A DNA stretch of 33,009 nt from Lingula anatina. Its lineage: Eukaryota > Brachiopoda > Lingulata > Lingulida > Lingulidae. The translations under genes were made by a program, and so were the position numbers. The notes below the pieces were generated by a model. That model worked only from the letters and a program-made list of their open reading frames with translations. It searched no databases and had not been told where the DNA came from. Positions 25,001 to 30,572 of this stretch are shown here, in pieces. Positions within the stretch are counted from its first letter, which is position 1. Each line of letters starts with the position of its first letter. The DNA lies in assembly GCF_001039355.2 (NCBI RefSeq), contig NW_019776079.1, positions 1,237,888 through 1,270,896 of the forward strand, read 5' to 3'.

Positions 25001-25630
25001 TAACTCCGGACTGAAAAATGATGTGCTCTTTCTTCCTACAGGTGTCGACGGAAATACTGCATTCACCAGCAAGACTTCCGACATCCAGGGCGACAGGGCT
25101 CTCTTCAAGCAGATCGCCATTCCCAAAGATCTCTGTGTGGCCTTGGCTCTCGAGACCAACGGCTCCGTCTTCAACTCTCTTAAGTTGGAACAGGGACGCT
25201 GGAGCGACAAGAAGTTGTTCGCCGACTCCGTAGCCCAGCGCGTGGCCTCCACATCTCAGCCATCTGAATGCCAGGTGTGCGAGTGTAGAAAGGGCGACCA
25301 GGAAGTGGGCATCACCGTCTGCAGAAAATGTGGCGCCACCAGCGGGGACACCTTCAAGGTAATGCAAAAATGGATTTAGTACTCAATGTAGATAGTCTCT
25401 GTGTACAGGACGTTCTTAAACCACCAGAAAGCATTTATTCTTCACAAATATTGACCAAAATTCAATAAATTAGATTAATCTTGGTTATTTCACTTCTGCT
25501 GTTCTGTGAAACGCACTTCAAATAATGGCTCTTTCTGTTCTTATTATATTCTTCTTCTTTCTAGATGTCCGAGATGTTCCTTGATAGTTACAACTTTAAC
25601 AGAGACTTACAAGCCTATCTTTCGAGATAA
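979..25630 (+). CDS. apolpp: Apolipophorin / apolipoprotein B-like large lipid transfer protein (27 exons visible, 5' end missing)
   Basis: Secreted scaffold of a circulating lipoprotein; the family binds and carries neutral lipid and phospholipid in haemolymph or plasma. Exons: 979-1029, 1768-1928, 2135-2380, 3523-3675, 6295-6493, 6643-6889, 7085-7250, 7466-7786, 7991-8563, 8747-9081, 9263-9445, 10453-10720, 10963-11383, 11731-11965, 12166-12382, 12701-19846, 19996-20494, 20784-20965, 21166-21425, 21546-22200, 22367-22733, 22891-23102, 23299-23863, 24069-24251, 24462-24836, 25042-25358, 25565-25630. All introns are GT-AG, every phase matches, and the joined frame is open for 4,866 residues, close to human apoB-100. 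Domains in order: Vitellogenin_N (about 17-550), beta-sheet linker (705-967), open-beta region (967-1258), lipid-binding beta repeats (1258-3867), helical segment (3868-4294), vWD plus C8-like (4295-4553), vWA-like (4554-4739), Cys tail. Family assignment is firm. Individual splice sites are my own reading. The 5' exon(s) with the signal peptide lie outside the window. Confidence 0.95.
1030..1767 (+). other. Intron 1
   Basis: AT-rich intron of 738 bases, donor gtgagt and acceptor tttacag. I see no repeat, RNA gene or extra exon in it. Confidence 0.75.
1768..1928 (+). CDS. apolpp: Apolipophorin exon 2, start of Vitellogenin_N domain
   Basis: It encodes the first beta strands of the N-terminal barrel, including KFKYETRKTYQFSYEAD. 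This matches the position and pattern of the F-Y-Y-E-A motif of apoB and other large lipid transfer proteins. It is followed by VEIEVLDKCEMVLK with one conserved cysteine. Phase 1 entry, phase 0 exit at gtaaag. Confidence 0.93.
2135..2380 (+). CDS. apolpp: Apolipophorin exon 3, Vitellogenin_N beta barrel
   Basis: 82 codons, phase 0 at both ends. It carries the family signature LNFKRGILSAFQ, the counterpart of the N-I-K-R-G-I-I-S-A motif of apoB, where the N-terminal barrel meets the lipid cavity. Confidence 0.95.
2381..3522 (+). other. Intron 3
   Basis: Intron of 1,142 bases, donor gtagga and acceptor tttcatttcag. It contains a MITE-like element at 3146-3315, described separately. The rest shows no gene-like signal. 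Confidence 0.8.
3146..3315. mobile_element. MITE-like element, 170 bp
   Basis: The left end reads CAGGGGCGGATCCAG. The right end is its inverted partner, ATCCGCCCCTG: 11 matching terminal bases, then two mismatches, then AG again. Five bases, atgta, flank both sides as a possible target-site duplication. Inside is a hairpin with 11-base arms (3273-3283 and 3289-3299). There is no coding capacity, so it would depend on a transposase elsewhere. The terminal sequence resembles hAT-type MITEs, but a 5-base duplication does not fit the 8 bases usual for hAT, so the superfamily is uncertain. Confidence 0.7.
3523..3675 (+). CDS. apolpp: Apolipophorin exon 4, Vitellogenin_N
   Basis: 51 codons, phase 0-0. 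It encodes GNCNTVYSL and, about 22 residues later, LGCTDRHG. In apoB the corresponding segments (G-N-C-S-T-x-Y and L-G-Q-C-D-R) hold a disulfide pair, so this is a conserved structural exon. Confidence 0.95.
3905..4573 (+). repeat. 669-bp direct repeat, copy 1
   Basis: Aligned base by base with 5606-6274 at a constant offset of 1,701. I see two differences: T/C at 4184/5885 and G/T at 4472/6173. Near its end both copies carry a hairpin with 11-base arms (4533-4543 and 4547-4557), followed by an ATT-type tail. The copies diverge inside that tail. Confidence 0.95.
4571..4600. repeat. Perfect 14-bp inverted repeat with 2-nt spacer
   Basis: The arms tatgtacagacaca and tgtgtctgtacata are exact reverse complements around the bases ga. 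The palindrome starts exactly where copy 1 of the 669-bp repeat stops matching copy 2. Confidence 0.9.
4625..4660 (+). repeat. GCCGAT hexanucleotide tandem repeat
   Basis: Six consecutive 6-bp units: gccgat three times, gccgtc, gccgat, gccgtg. It is GC-rich within an AT-rich intron. Read as protein it would give alternating Ala and Asp/Val, but nothing supports translation. Confidence 0.8.
4739..5132 (+). repeat. 159-bp tandem repeat, about 2.5 units
   Basis: Units start at about 4739, 4898 and 5057, and the shared motif acgcaggt/cacaggt recurs at exactly 159-base spacing. Because 159 is 53 codons, one forward frame is preserved across units and reads KTQVKFENQHDRAI-like text each time, with a single stop near 4841. 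A further exact partial copy lies at 5521-5604. Confidence 0.9.
5228..5509 (+). repeat. Diverged two-copy repeat
   Basis: Two related segments, about 5228-5319 and 5419-5509, share the order ttagttgat, a gtaaac core and aaaatggaaataaac, ending in an acag-like tail. They are clearly diverged and I see no coding potential. Confidence 0.6.
5521..5604 (+). repeat. Exact partial copy of the 159-bp unit, ending at the N
   Basis: Matches 4962-5045 without a visible difference and stops exactly where the ambiguous base at 5605 begins. That placement suggests the end of one assembled piece. Confidence 0.85.
5605..5605. other. Ambiguous base (N), probable assembly join
   Basis: The only non-ACGT base in the window. 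It sits exactly between two segments that are each near-perfect copies of sequence found upstream in the same intron. Confidence 0.9.
5606..6274 (+). repeat. 669-bp direct repeat, copy 2
   Basis: Copy of 3905-4573 with two substitutions and no indels. It runs into an ATT microsatellite (about 6266-6283) and then directly into the acceptor of exon 5. Confidence 0.95.
6266..6283 (+). repeat. ATT/TTA microsatellite next to the exon 5 acceptor
   Basis: About six TTA units, only 11 bases before the acceptor AG at 6293-6294. It takes the place of the usual pyrimidine tract. Confidence 0.8.
6295..6493 (+). CDS. apolpp: Apolipophorin exon 5, Vitellogenin_N
   Basis: 66 codons plus one base, phase 0 to 1. 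It contains the cysteine pair in WHSCEQEI and GKTSCIEKHVFRPFS, like the S-C-Q-Y and A-I-C-K-E-Q-H-L-F-x-P-F pattern of apoB. Confidence 0.94.
6643..6889 (+). CDS. apolpp: Apolipophorin exon 6, start of the alpha-helical superhelix
   Basis: Phase 1 to 2. It encodes the end of the barrel (LLFEHQFEMP) and the first helices of the lipovitellin-type superhelix, including VAQLFAQLVYNLRELDEATL. This matches the L-x-x-L-V-x-x-L-R-x-L motif of apoB and MTP. Confidence 0.94.
7085..7250 (+). CDS. apolpp: Apolipophorin exon 7, helical domain
   Basis: Phase 2 to 0. Paired helices of the superhelix, with KFFIDAMVAVGSSGSVQAM and a following helix that ends in QQPTKEMLVALK. Conserved glycines sit at helix turns. 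Confidence 0.93.
7466..7786 (+). CDS. apolpp: Apolipophorin exon 8, helical domain
   Basis: 107 codons, phase 0-0. It carries KTLMALKALGNTG, the equivalent of the conserved L-R-x-I-G-N-M-G motif of apoB, and KAFRRMPC near the end. It contains five cysteines, probably disulfide-bonded. Confidence 0.95.
7991..8563 (+). CDS. apolpp: Apolipophorin exon 9, end of helical domain into the beta-sheet cavity
   Basis: 191 codons, phase 0-0. EIRIASFLALMKCP is the last repeat of the superhelix. FNLDMRKFSRNIEKS is the counterpart of the D-F-R-K-F-S-R-N-Y motif of apoB. SNLIWSPKSYIPRSG follows at the start of the lipid-cavity beta sheets, and a FFGPNGYF segment matches the F-G-x-x-G-F-F of apoB. Confidence 0.96.
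8747..9081 (+). CDS. apolpp: Apolipophorin exon 10, beta-sheet lipid cavity (DUF1943-type region)
   Basis: Phase 0 to 2. It includes LKIFGNEIRYMDL (like the R-I-L-G-E-E-L-G-F segment of apoB) and NIPTIVGFPLKLSVNGTATVN (split here as NIPTIVGFPLKL and SVNGTATVN), the F-P-L-x-L-x-x-x-G strand pair seen throughout the family. Confidence 0.93.
9263..9445 (+). CDS. apolpp: Apolipophorin exon 11, beta-sheet lipid cavity
   Basis: Phase 2 to 2, 183 bases. Alternating hydrophobic and polar residues such as SARAGVKMVNTLSSSAVVQGKM in short amphipathic strands, and then MPRDQIDLFDL, which aligns with the I-P-S-P-K-R-P-x-x-L-L region of apoB. Confidence 0.92.
9558..10287. mobile_element. Non-autonomous DNA transposon (MITE-like) with aacgttga-rich ends, 730 bp
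   Basis: Terminal inverted repeats CCCAGCGGGCA and TGCCTGCTGGG differ at one base. Both ends carry many copies of the self-complementary aacgtt core within roughly 150 bases, giving a long imperfect inverted repeat. A second CCCAGCGGG in direct orientation at 9707-9715 suggests nesting or internal rearrangement. The centre holds a TA microsatellite (about 9813-9839). There is no transposase frame and I could not define a clear target-site duplication. Confidence 0.75.
9813..9839. repeat. TA dinucleotide microsatellite
   Basis: An uninterrupted run of about 13 TA units within the MITE-like element of intron 11. Confidence 0.85.
10453..10720 (+). CDS. apolpp: Apolipophorin exon 12, conserved Cys pair and candidate processing site
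   Basis: Phase 2 to 0. ERCTGKTLEKALGIQLCGKL corresponds to the S-V-C-K-x-x-x-P-G-L-N-Y-C segment of apoB, a conserved disulfide. FFPLTGPMNVKVAL then matches Y-Y-P-L-T-G-D. Fifteen residues before the first of these cysteines is REQR (10487-10498), a minimal R-x-x-R furin-type site. Confidence 0.94.
10963..11383 (+). CDS. apolpp: Apolipophorin exon 13, open beta-sheet region
   Basis: Phase 0 to 1, 421 bases. Amphipathic strands that continue the apoB beta-alpha-1 type sheet, with SELAASLVMKSPWKTIG and VEIVIPNRDEITLEGG (each one strand pair). I place it in the DUF1081-like part of the family by position rather than by a signature I can recite. Confidence 0.9.
11384..11730 (+). other. Intron 13
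   Basis: 347 bases, donor gtaagt and acceptor atttcag. Nothing notable is seen. Confidence 0.75.
11731..11965 (+). CDS. apolpp: Apolipophorin exon 14, open beta-sheet region
   Basis: Phase 1 to 2. It is rich in Thr, Ser, Lys and Leu in strand-like alternation, with LTHYLELKSTLIHMKTTG and VDLQYALRS. It resembles the start of the lipid-binding beta domain. Confidence 0.9.
12166..12382 (+). CDS. apolpp: Apolipophorin exon 15, open beta-sheet region
   Basis: Phase 2 to 0. Strand-rich, ending NGKVTLKFPLM before gtacgt. The next exon continues with RVDSEASFNHKHNMN; in apoB a similar F-P-V-D-L... segment lies at the same point. Confidence 0.9.
12383..12700 (+). other. Intron 15
   Basis: 318 bases, donor gtacgt and acceptor taatttacag. 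Nothing notable is seen. Confidence 0.75.
12701..19846 (+). CDS. apolpp: Apolipophorin exon 16: giant 7,146-bp exon of lipid-binding beta-strand repeats
   Basis: 2,382 codons in one exon, phase 0-0, starting in frame before the first internal Met (12740) and ending before gtaggt at 19847. It encodes repeated amphipathic strand pairs. A hallmark is [TS]-P-F followed by a polar and aromatic stretch and then H-x-G; I count 14 exact [TS]PF occurrences plus many TPI, TPV and TPW variants. Three zones stand out: looser units of irregular length (12701-15590), a compact array of about 29-residue units (15596-16800), and a block with a 79-residue period (16760-18310). It then returns to the looser type. 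By analogy with apoB these strands lie on the lipid surface. Human apoB also puts much of this region into one giant exon. Confidence 0.97.
19996..20494 (+). CDS. apolpp: Apolipophorin exon 17, end of beta-repeat region
   Basis: Phase 0 to 1, 499 bases. It continues the strand pattern with a YAPEPSKKLTLSSKVG unit of the Y-A-P-S-K-K type seen in exon 16, and ends ... FDLKSTGS before gtaagt. Confidence 0.94.
20495..20783 (+). other. Intron 17 with tandem duplication
   Basis: 289 bases. Donor gtaagt; the acceptor tttcttttgaaag is chosen because it restores the frame. It contains a 69-bp tandem duplication described separately. Confidence 0.8.
20544..20681 (+). repeat. 69-bp tandem duplication, two copies
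   Basis: Copies 20544-20612 and 20613-20681 begin tttgagcatgtattg and differ at one visible base (gacaatat versus gacgatat). Each ends in aatctacag, and a third aatctacag ends at 20702 within a shorter, roughly 22-bp, tandem. Confidence 0.9.
20784..20965 (+). CDS. apolpp: Apolipophorin exon 18
   Basis: Phase 1 to 0, 182 bases. It links the beta-repeat region to the helical segment, with KIYSHIFAKYPNSSAV and YYLRLAMKDDIK. I know no motif here. It is supported by the continuous frame and the flanking splice sites. Confidence 0.9.
21166..21425 (+). CDS. apolpp: Apolipophorin exon 19, start of helical segment
   Basis: Phase 0 to 2. Charged, methionine-rich and helix-like (AEKRRQYMQSP, KREMEPVLSYLNGELSSFE). 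This begins about 430 residues without beta repeats. Confidence 0.92.
21546..22200 (+). CDS. apolpp: Apolipophorin exon 20, long amphipathic helices
   Basis: Phase 2 to 0, 218 codons. Nearly uninterrupted helix and coiled-coil-type sequence rich in Glu, Lys and Met, for example MYEEMKVKMTAKIEAIVAEM, then YEELRTEMMQFYQEQAQKM. It resembles the amphipathic-helix zones of apoB and insect apoLp-I, which sit on the lipid surface. Helix content is inferred from composition. Confidence 0.94.
22367..22733 (+). CDS. apolpp: Apolipophorin exon 21, end of helical segment
   Basis: Phase 0 to 1. Helical at first (YKLEENVKHHLQNIY, EKRWQSFLHDYLQ), then a short strand region (EFILEFEVFNPIPL) and a Trp/Tyr-rich linker DMNMWDLYYTYKPSSD that leads into the vWD domain. 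Confidence 0.93.
22891..23102 (+). CDS. apolpp: Apolipophorin exon 22, vWD domain, first half
   Basis: Phase 1 to 0. It has the classical start of a von Willebrand factor type D domain: HFMTFDHKHFEYAGKCSYIL, then DFIDGNFTAIVNYDG and KSITVFSDD. The first domain cysteine is present. Confidence 0.96.
23299..23863 (+). CDS. apolpp: Apolipophorin exon 23, vWD second half and C8-like Cys-rich region
   Basis: Phase 0 to 1. It contains VRRQGDVVRIDNSNGVTIMC, then KTAGLFGTYDNEMSNDFLT, the vWD core in which the usual G-L-C-G cysteine is replaced by Phe (GLFG). About eight cysteines follow in a C8-like spacing (YNKCAALF, YRYCFKQ, FEMCVNH, AMCSVA, QDCARHG, ESRC). vWD is usual at this place in apolipophorins. 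Confidence 0.95.
24069..24251 (+). CDS. apolpp: Apolipophorin exon 24, start of vWA-like domain
   Basis: Phase 1 to 1, 183 bases. After QCKYNRISKTEGE it encodes a hydrophobic strand, ADVIFVIEEKTCN, and a helix, FNFKLLTRTIEKDM. This is the beginning of a von Willebrand A-type fold. The metal-binding D-x-S-x-S is replaced by E-E-K-T-C. Confidence 0.9.
24462..24836 (+). CDS. apolpp: Apolipophorin exon 25, vWA-like domain core
   Basis: Phase 1 to 1, 375 bases. Strand KFGIVGYGG, helix DALRAVDFAARYP, strand KTIILVPCSSC, helix YSDIQSLLVPSG, strand IKFHVMMQHEFQL: the strand-helix order of a vWA domain. I see no clear MIDAS threonine or aspartate. The assignment is from pattern and needs a structure-based search. 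Confidence 0.9.
25042..25358 (+). CDS. apolpp: Apolipophorin exon 26, end of vWA-like region and Cys cluster
   Basis: Phase 1 to 0. FKQIAIPKDLCVALALETNG, then a cluster ECQVCECRKGDQ... VCRKCG with spacing C-x2-C-x-C-x11-C-x2-C. In a secreted protein this is more likely disulfide-bonded than metal-binding. Confidence 0.92.
25565..25630 (+). CDS. apolpp: Apolipophorin exon 27, C-terminus and stop
   Basis: It follows the acceptor ttctttctag, enters at phase 0, encodes 21 residues ending NRDLQAYLSR, and stops at TAA 25628-25630. If splicing at 25359 failed, the read-through frame would stop after six codons. Confidence 0.88.
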   Translation: MSEMFLDSYNFNRDLQAYLSR

Positions 25631-26039
25631 ACCACAAGCACAAACATGTGACTGACCCGGATCTGATATCGAACTTTTCTTTTTAACTTATTTGGATTTC
25701 TGACCTTTTTTCATACGGACTACGACTTCGAAAGGAAACTTTTCCCAAAGACTAGTGTGAAATTTCATAGAACATTGTGAAATTTTTATATAGAAAATCT
25801 TCTCAACATAATTTGAAAAAAAAAACTTAAAAAATCATGAACCTAGTGTTTTGTAATAATGTTTGCATTTGTGTTGTTTTAGAAAAGTACTACTCGTTGT
25901 TTATGTAGTGTTTTAACGTTTTGTATCGTGTTTACAGTAGTATAGACTGTGTTCTGTTGAAAGCTGAGACAAGCAGAGTGCAACAACAGCAATGCAACCA
26001 TGCATTCCAATAATCTACCAGTATCATCATCTGTCTGTT

Positions 26040-26045
26040 AATAAA
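26040..26045 (+). terminator. Polyadenylation signal AATAAA (proximal)
   Basis: Canonical hexamer about 410 bases after the stop codon of the apolipophorin gene. Confidence 0.65.
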
Positions 26046-26112
26046 ACAAATTTGAAGCAAATAGTGTATCATTTTCGCGTTGTGCATTTGTCCTATTTAT
26101 TGTTAATATTGC

Positions 26113-26118
26113 AATAAA
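26113..26118 (+). terminator. Polyadenylation signal AATAAA (distal)
   Basis: Second canonical hexamer, 73 bases downstream of the first and followed by a T/G-rich stretch (cgttaaaattggtttc). It may be the main one. Confidence 0.6.
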
Positions 26119-26135
26119 CGTATCCAATGTTAAAT

Positions 26136-28260
26136 ATTATTATGGCGTTAAAATTGGTTTCTTCATCTGCCAAAAAATTTAAATAACTAGTAATGCAATC
26201 GTACCGGTTAGGTCAGTACTTGAATGTTTGGCCAAGACTTCAAAATCTTTATTATAAGTGACGCCGTAAACATCATTCATGTTTGGCGACTAGGATGTAT
26301 AAGTACAATCTGGTAAAGTTCTTCAGTAATGAAATTCTTTGGATATCTCCTCGTAACAATATTTCATTAAACTATACGTATTATTTCGTCCTTGTGCTTG
26401 TAAAATGAAATGAACTTAAACATGCTTGGTACCACATTACAGCACTTATTGAGATTAAAAGCCGCCCTTATAGTGGTAATGTTATGTTACATTAAGGGAA
26501 GTTTATCTAAGATAGACATCGCAGTTTTCACCGTGAAATAACTGATGTTTCGTCTTAAACTCAACCCGACATGTTTTTTCGTTCGACTGCATTGTCTCTT
26601 ATGTAACCATATGTATTTCCGCGGCAAAAAAGAAAAACATTTTCTCTTAAAACCTTCCCTTTACACCTATGCTTATGAAATGGGCCCGGTTTGTGAACAA
26701 ATTGTAGAGCCAAAACTAAATGTACCAGGACAAAGCAAACTTCCAATTTTGCCTAAATATCTATTACATACACACATAGCGAAGAGAGCAATCCATCTCC
26801 TCCCCCCCCTCCCCCTTCACATCGAAACAACGTCTAGAACTCGAGAAAACTCGATCGATACGTTGGACATCAGCGTTGGTTAGGCGTACAGTAGTTACTG
26901 ATCACAAATACTATTGAAGTTGGGGGTGCTGAGACAGGTAGCCTGAATTAAGAGGTCGCAATTAAGTCACGCTGAACTAATTTTGAAAACCCCTTTCTCA
27001 AACTCCAATGTTTTTGCAACGTTTTCAGCATAACACATTATATGGATAGAATATCTTTAACTGTATGGTGAAAGGGATAATAAATCTTCGTTTTGGCCAA
27101 AAAATTAATTTCCCTGGAGTAAACAACAATTTTCCCATACTTACCAATGGTTAATGAATCCATTTTTACATTCTAAGTTAGTCCCTGTTATTTTTTCTAC
27201 AAAGTTTGTTTTTTTGTTATAATCTCTTAAGAAATTATTACAGAGTATAGCCATCTATGGAGGTCACTTGGTTTAAAGACAAGCTCAGATATCAGAATAA
27301 TAGCTATAACTGCCGTTTTTTATGGTAAAACAGAATATATTATATTTCTATGAGTTGTTCACAATGTTTTTATTGTGAAATATAGAACTCATACAAAGAG
27401 TTATTATCCCGTTAAATACAGACTTGACATTTGATATGAAATAGTTTTTCCAAAACATTTTTCATCAGTTTTTTCCTATTTTGCTTACTGATAGATGAAA
27501 ATAAAGATTAAAATCGTATTTTAATAACTTTAATTTATCTCTTTGATGCCATTGTGACATCAGTTCATAAACTGAGTTCGCCAGTGAAGCAAACAAAAAT
27601 ACATTGCCTATTCTATGTCATACAACAACCATTAAAGAGTTATTCGCCCCACAAAGGACCCTCATGTCAGTGGCTAGTCACAGCAATAGTCGTTGTTAAG
27701 CCTGACCTCTCCTGGTTGCTACCAAGGCTCTCAATCGGCAAGGCATTCCTTCCTAGGTTTTTAGAGTTCAATCTAGAATAACATTCCAGGCATCGTCAAA
27801 ACTAGTCTAATTCAGTCCAGTTTTGTTACATGGAATCAGAGTTTTTAGAAAAAGAGCGCATTTTTACCTAGGCATACCTTCCAAACCGAAATATTCCATA
27901 TTATATGTCAAGTTTGTATGTTATTTCGTATGAGCATAGTCATACGCGAACGAACACTAAACAAGGACTGTACAGTTACTGCGATCGATGATCCAATTTG
28001 TTCGTTGTCCCAACCCGAACTTTTGTTATGATATAACCGATAAAATCGGCAACCTTTGTCGCATATGATTTGTTTTACGTGCCTTTTTATAATAACGCAT
28101 AGATTATCCAACATTAATACCAACTCGTTGTTTATACATTCAACGGGAGTCTTTGTATTTTTTGCTTAACCTTCGCTATTTATTTATCCGCATTTTCAAA
28201 GTCGATAAATAATTGATTGACTTTAAGGTAACGGATTTTTCATTCTTGCCCGAATACATC
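26136..28260. other. Intergenic region
   Basis: About 2.1 kb, AT-rich. It contains a C/T tract near 26797-26818 and an imperfect inverted repeat near 27345-27400 (cacaat ... attgtg core). The small open frames (for example 26545-26883) show no family resemblance. It must include the promoter and 5' UTR of the PAN-domain gene. I see no convincing TATA box, only AT-rich sequence (tatttattta) about 85 bases before the ATG. Confidence 0.6.
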
Positions 28261-28405
28261 ATGGCGCGAAGATGGAACTCTCGTCTTTTTCTTCTGACAG
28301 TCTTTTTAGCTGTGTTGGTACTCACGGTGTTAGGCTATAAGGAAGCTTGTATAGCGAACAGTCCTCGGTCATCATACGTTAACATCGTTCCAGTGACCGA
28401 AGCGG
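28261..28405 (+). CDS. Secreted PAN-domain protein, exon 1 (signal peptide)
   Basis: The start ATG has A at -3 and G at +4 and is the first ATG in its frame. It begins MARRWNSRLFLLTVFLAVLV, then LTVLGYKEA: basic residues, a hydrophobic core and small residues, a good signal peptide with cleavage probably near the GYKEA/CIA region. The exon ends in phase 1 before gtaagc. The gene lies about 2.1 kb downstream of the apolipophorin gene on the same strand and is presumably independent of it. Confidence 0.82.
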
Positions 28406-28931
28406 GTAAGCTTTAGCACTGCGATTATTTAAAACATAAAATTATATATATATTGAATAAGATAACATCTCTGTATTTACTAGTGTATTTGTAATCGTTG
28501 TCAACAAAATTTTGCTTCTGCAGAACTAGTCCAAAATCTTCAAAAATATTTGAAGTACAAGATCTTAAATCCCAAAAGATTGTAGTAATGAATAGAACTA
28601 ATGCCGTATGAGTATTTAAAAGGTCCAAATGTCCAAAGCATTTACATCTGAATCTTTTACAACGTATGGGTTGTAAAAAAAGGGGGAAATCGCGTAGGAA
28701 AATTATTCGCTTAATCAATTATGGTGTATCTGTAATTGTTAGACGTTGATCTTCCAAGGGGCGGGGGAAACAATGCAATATTCCATGGTATGTTTTCCTT
28801 CCTTTTTTGATTTGCCTTCTCCAAATTCAAATGATGGTTCATCTTTTGGTTAAACAATATTCGCTCAGGTGAACATTAAACTTTTCAAAGAAATTAAAAT
28901 TTTCTTCACCCTTTCTTATTATCGCACCTAG
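28406..28931 (+). other. PAN-domain gene, intron 1
   Basis: 526 bases, donor gtaagc and acceptor cacctag, phase 1. Nothing notable is seen. Confidence 0.75.
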
Positions 28932-29158
28932 CCTACAATGCGTCCTTCGGGGTTGGTACCGTGCAAGCCAAAAACCCAGGCCACTGTGGTTTGTTTTGTC
29001 TTCAGAATCGTGCCTGCGTCACTGCGTTATTTAACAGAAAATCTGGGGACTGCAACTTGATGTTGGAAACGCTGCACGATATGTTGTTTAGGGAAAGTTC
29101 TGTTATGTCAGCCGCAAACGCCACTGACTGGTTCCTGGTCAATATAAGGAACACGGGA
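28932..29158 (+). CDS. Secreted PAN-domain protein, exon 2 (PAN/apple-like module)
   Basis: Phase 1 to 0, donor gtaagt. It encodes HCGLFCLQNRACVTALFN, then RKSGDCNLM: the C-x3-C-x5-C ... C spacing and hydrophobic pattern of PAN/apple domains, which bind proteins or carbohydrate. One N-glycosylation sequon (NAT) follows. Many invertebrates have secreted proteins with one PAN domain joined to a lectin, fucolectin or other extracellular domain. The partner domain is not in the window. Confidence 0.78.
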
Positions 29159-30456
29159 GTAAGTATAAATTTGAATTCTTTATCAAAATTTTTATTTGCC
29201 CCTTGACGTACGTGCACCTCCGTATCTTGGGTGGAAATCCATGATTTTTGTTTCATCGTAATTATTTTATAAGCTGCATTTTACACCCATTATTTTCTAA
29301 TATACATTCCTGGCGTTTCAAACTTACACGTATCTTTAAATGAAGCATGAAAATAAAAGTATTTTTGTGTAATTTTAATAAGCGTAGAGTCATGCATTCA
29401 ACAAGGGAGGCCGGCGTGCTTGTACGTCCGCCCGCCGTATGCGATTCTCTACCAGAGCCCATACTAGCTGTTACATGTATAAAATTTTCATTGATTTCAC
29501 CATCCGTATCCCTTTTTACCTAAAGGTAAACTAGGTCTTCTGGCGTTGTTTTTGCATGTTCGATTTAGAACTTGATGATTTAGAGAATTGTGTCTTTTTT
29601 TTTTACATTTTGTTATTCGTTTATTATTTTTCTTCGAATATGTTACATTAATCTTGAAAAGGTCAAAATTGTGCCATTGACTGGGCCTTTGAAAGCACAT
29701 CTGTTCATTATATGAAGCATGTGAAGTATAGAAGCCTTGTGCTCTTTGTTTACCTACGCACTTCATATAGGCCTGCTTTTCCTACTCTCTTCGAGGGCTT
29801 GTTACAAGGGCGTCCTTCGTCTAATTAAGTACCTGCTGGAAGGGACTCTGGTGATAGGGAGTTTTTCTGTTCTATATATTTAGACCCTCCTTGGTGTTTT
29901 TATGTAATCATAAATCATTGTCTGCATCAGGACTTTTCTCCTTGTGTCTGAAGAGTTACATGTAGCTAAATGGTCACATTATTTTATGAAAGTGTCCTTT
30001 TTTGATAAGATAGAACTTTTTTGTACCTTAAAAATATAACAATTATAAATAATAAATGTAATATCTCTACGCCACATGAAAAATTGACCTTTGTATGTAT
30101 CAGTATAGGCCTATGTGCAGGGAAATTATTTTGGACATGAATTTTTTATCGTAGCAGCATAATGAATACAACTGTGTTTGAGTAGTAATCAAGGCGCATT
30201 ACTGTGATAGCCCACAATTTGCAAAAGTCCGATAACATGTATATTACTATTTTGAAAGAAAATTATACGCTGCTGAGTTTTACTGTCTTACAGTAAAGTA
30301 CTATCAGTAGGGTTTGGGGCACCGAAGTAGAAATCTAACAGATATAAGTAGCGATTTTACAGTCTTATGAAGAGAAGCACTATCATTCAAACAAATAAAT
30401 CTCCAGGTGAGAAGTACTAGTACCCATTCATTCATTGATCTTGGCGTGTCGCGCCA

Positions 30457-30572
30457 CTACTGGCGGGTGGTCATTTCATTTCCTGGTGCCAATAGTCTTC
30501 CCAAATACTTGTATTCCTCGACTTCCAGTAGTTCTCCATCGATTGATATTCCATCCCTCTTTTGTCGTGCTA
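30457..30572 (-). pseudogene. Non-LTR retrotransposon reverse-transcriptase remnant
   Basis: On the minus strand, RQKRDGISIDGELLEVEEYK followed by YLGRLLAPGNEMTTRQ and a stop. This matches the I-x-G-x-x-L-E-x-V-x-E-Y-K-Y-L-G motif that follows the catalytic region in many LINE reverse transcriptases. Only about 38 residues remain and no catalytic motif is present. The surrounding minus-strand sequence is not alignable to the family by eye. Confidence 0.65.

Larger units (their letters stand above)
25631..26135 (+). other. apolpp: 3' untranslated region of the apolipophorin gene
   Basis: AT-rich sequence after the stop, containing two AATAAA signals. The end of about 26135 is an estimate based on the second one. 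No open frame of note. Confidence 0.65.

Noticed and set aside
26545-26883. 112-residue + strand open frame in the intergenic region
   Set aside because: No domain, low complexity near a C/T tract, and no start context or splice structure of note.
29395-29465. GC-rich patch (ggaggccggcgtgcttg ... cgcccgccg) in intron 2 of the PAN gene
   Set aside because: Considered as an extra exon or RNA gene. It has no consistent frame with splice sites and no cloverleaf or stable hairpin.
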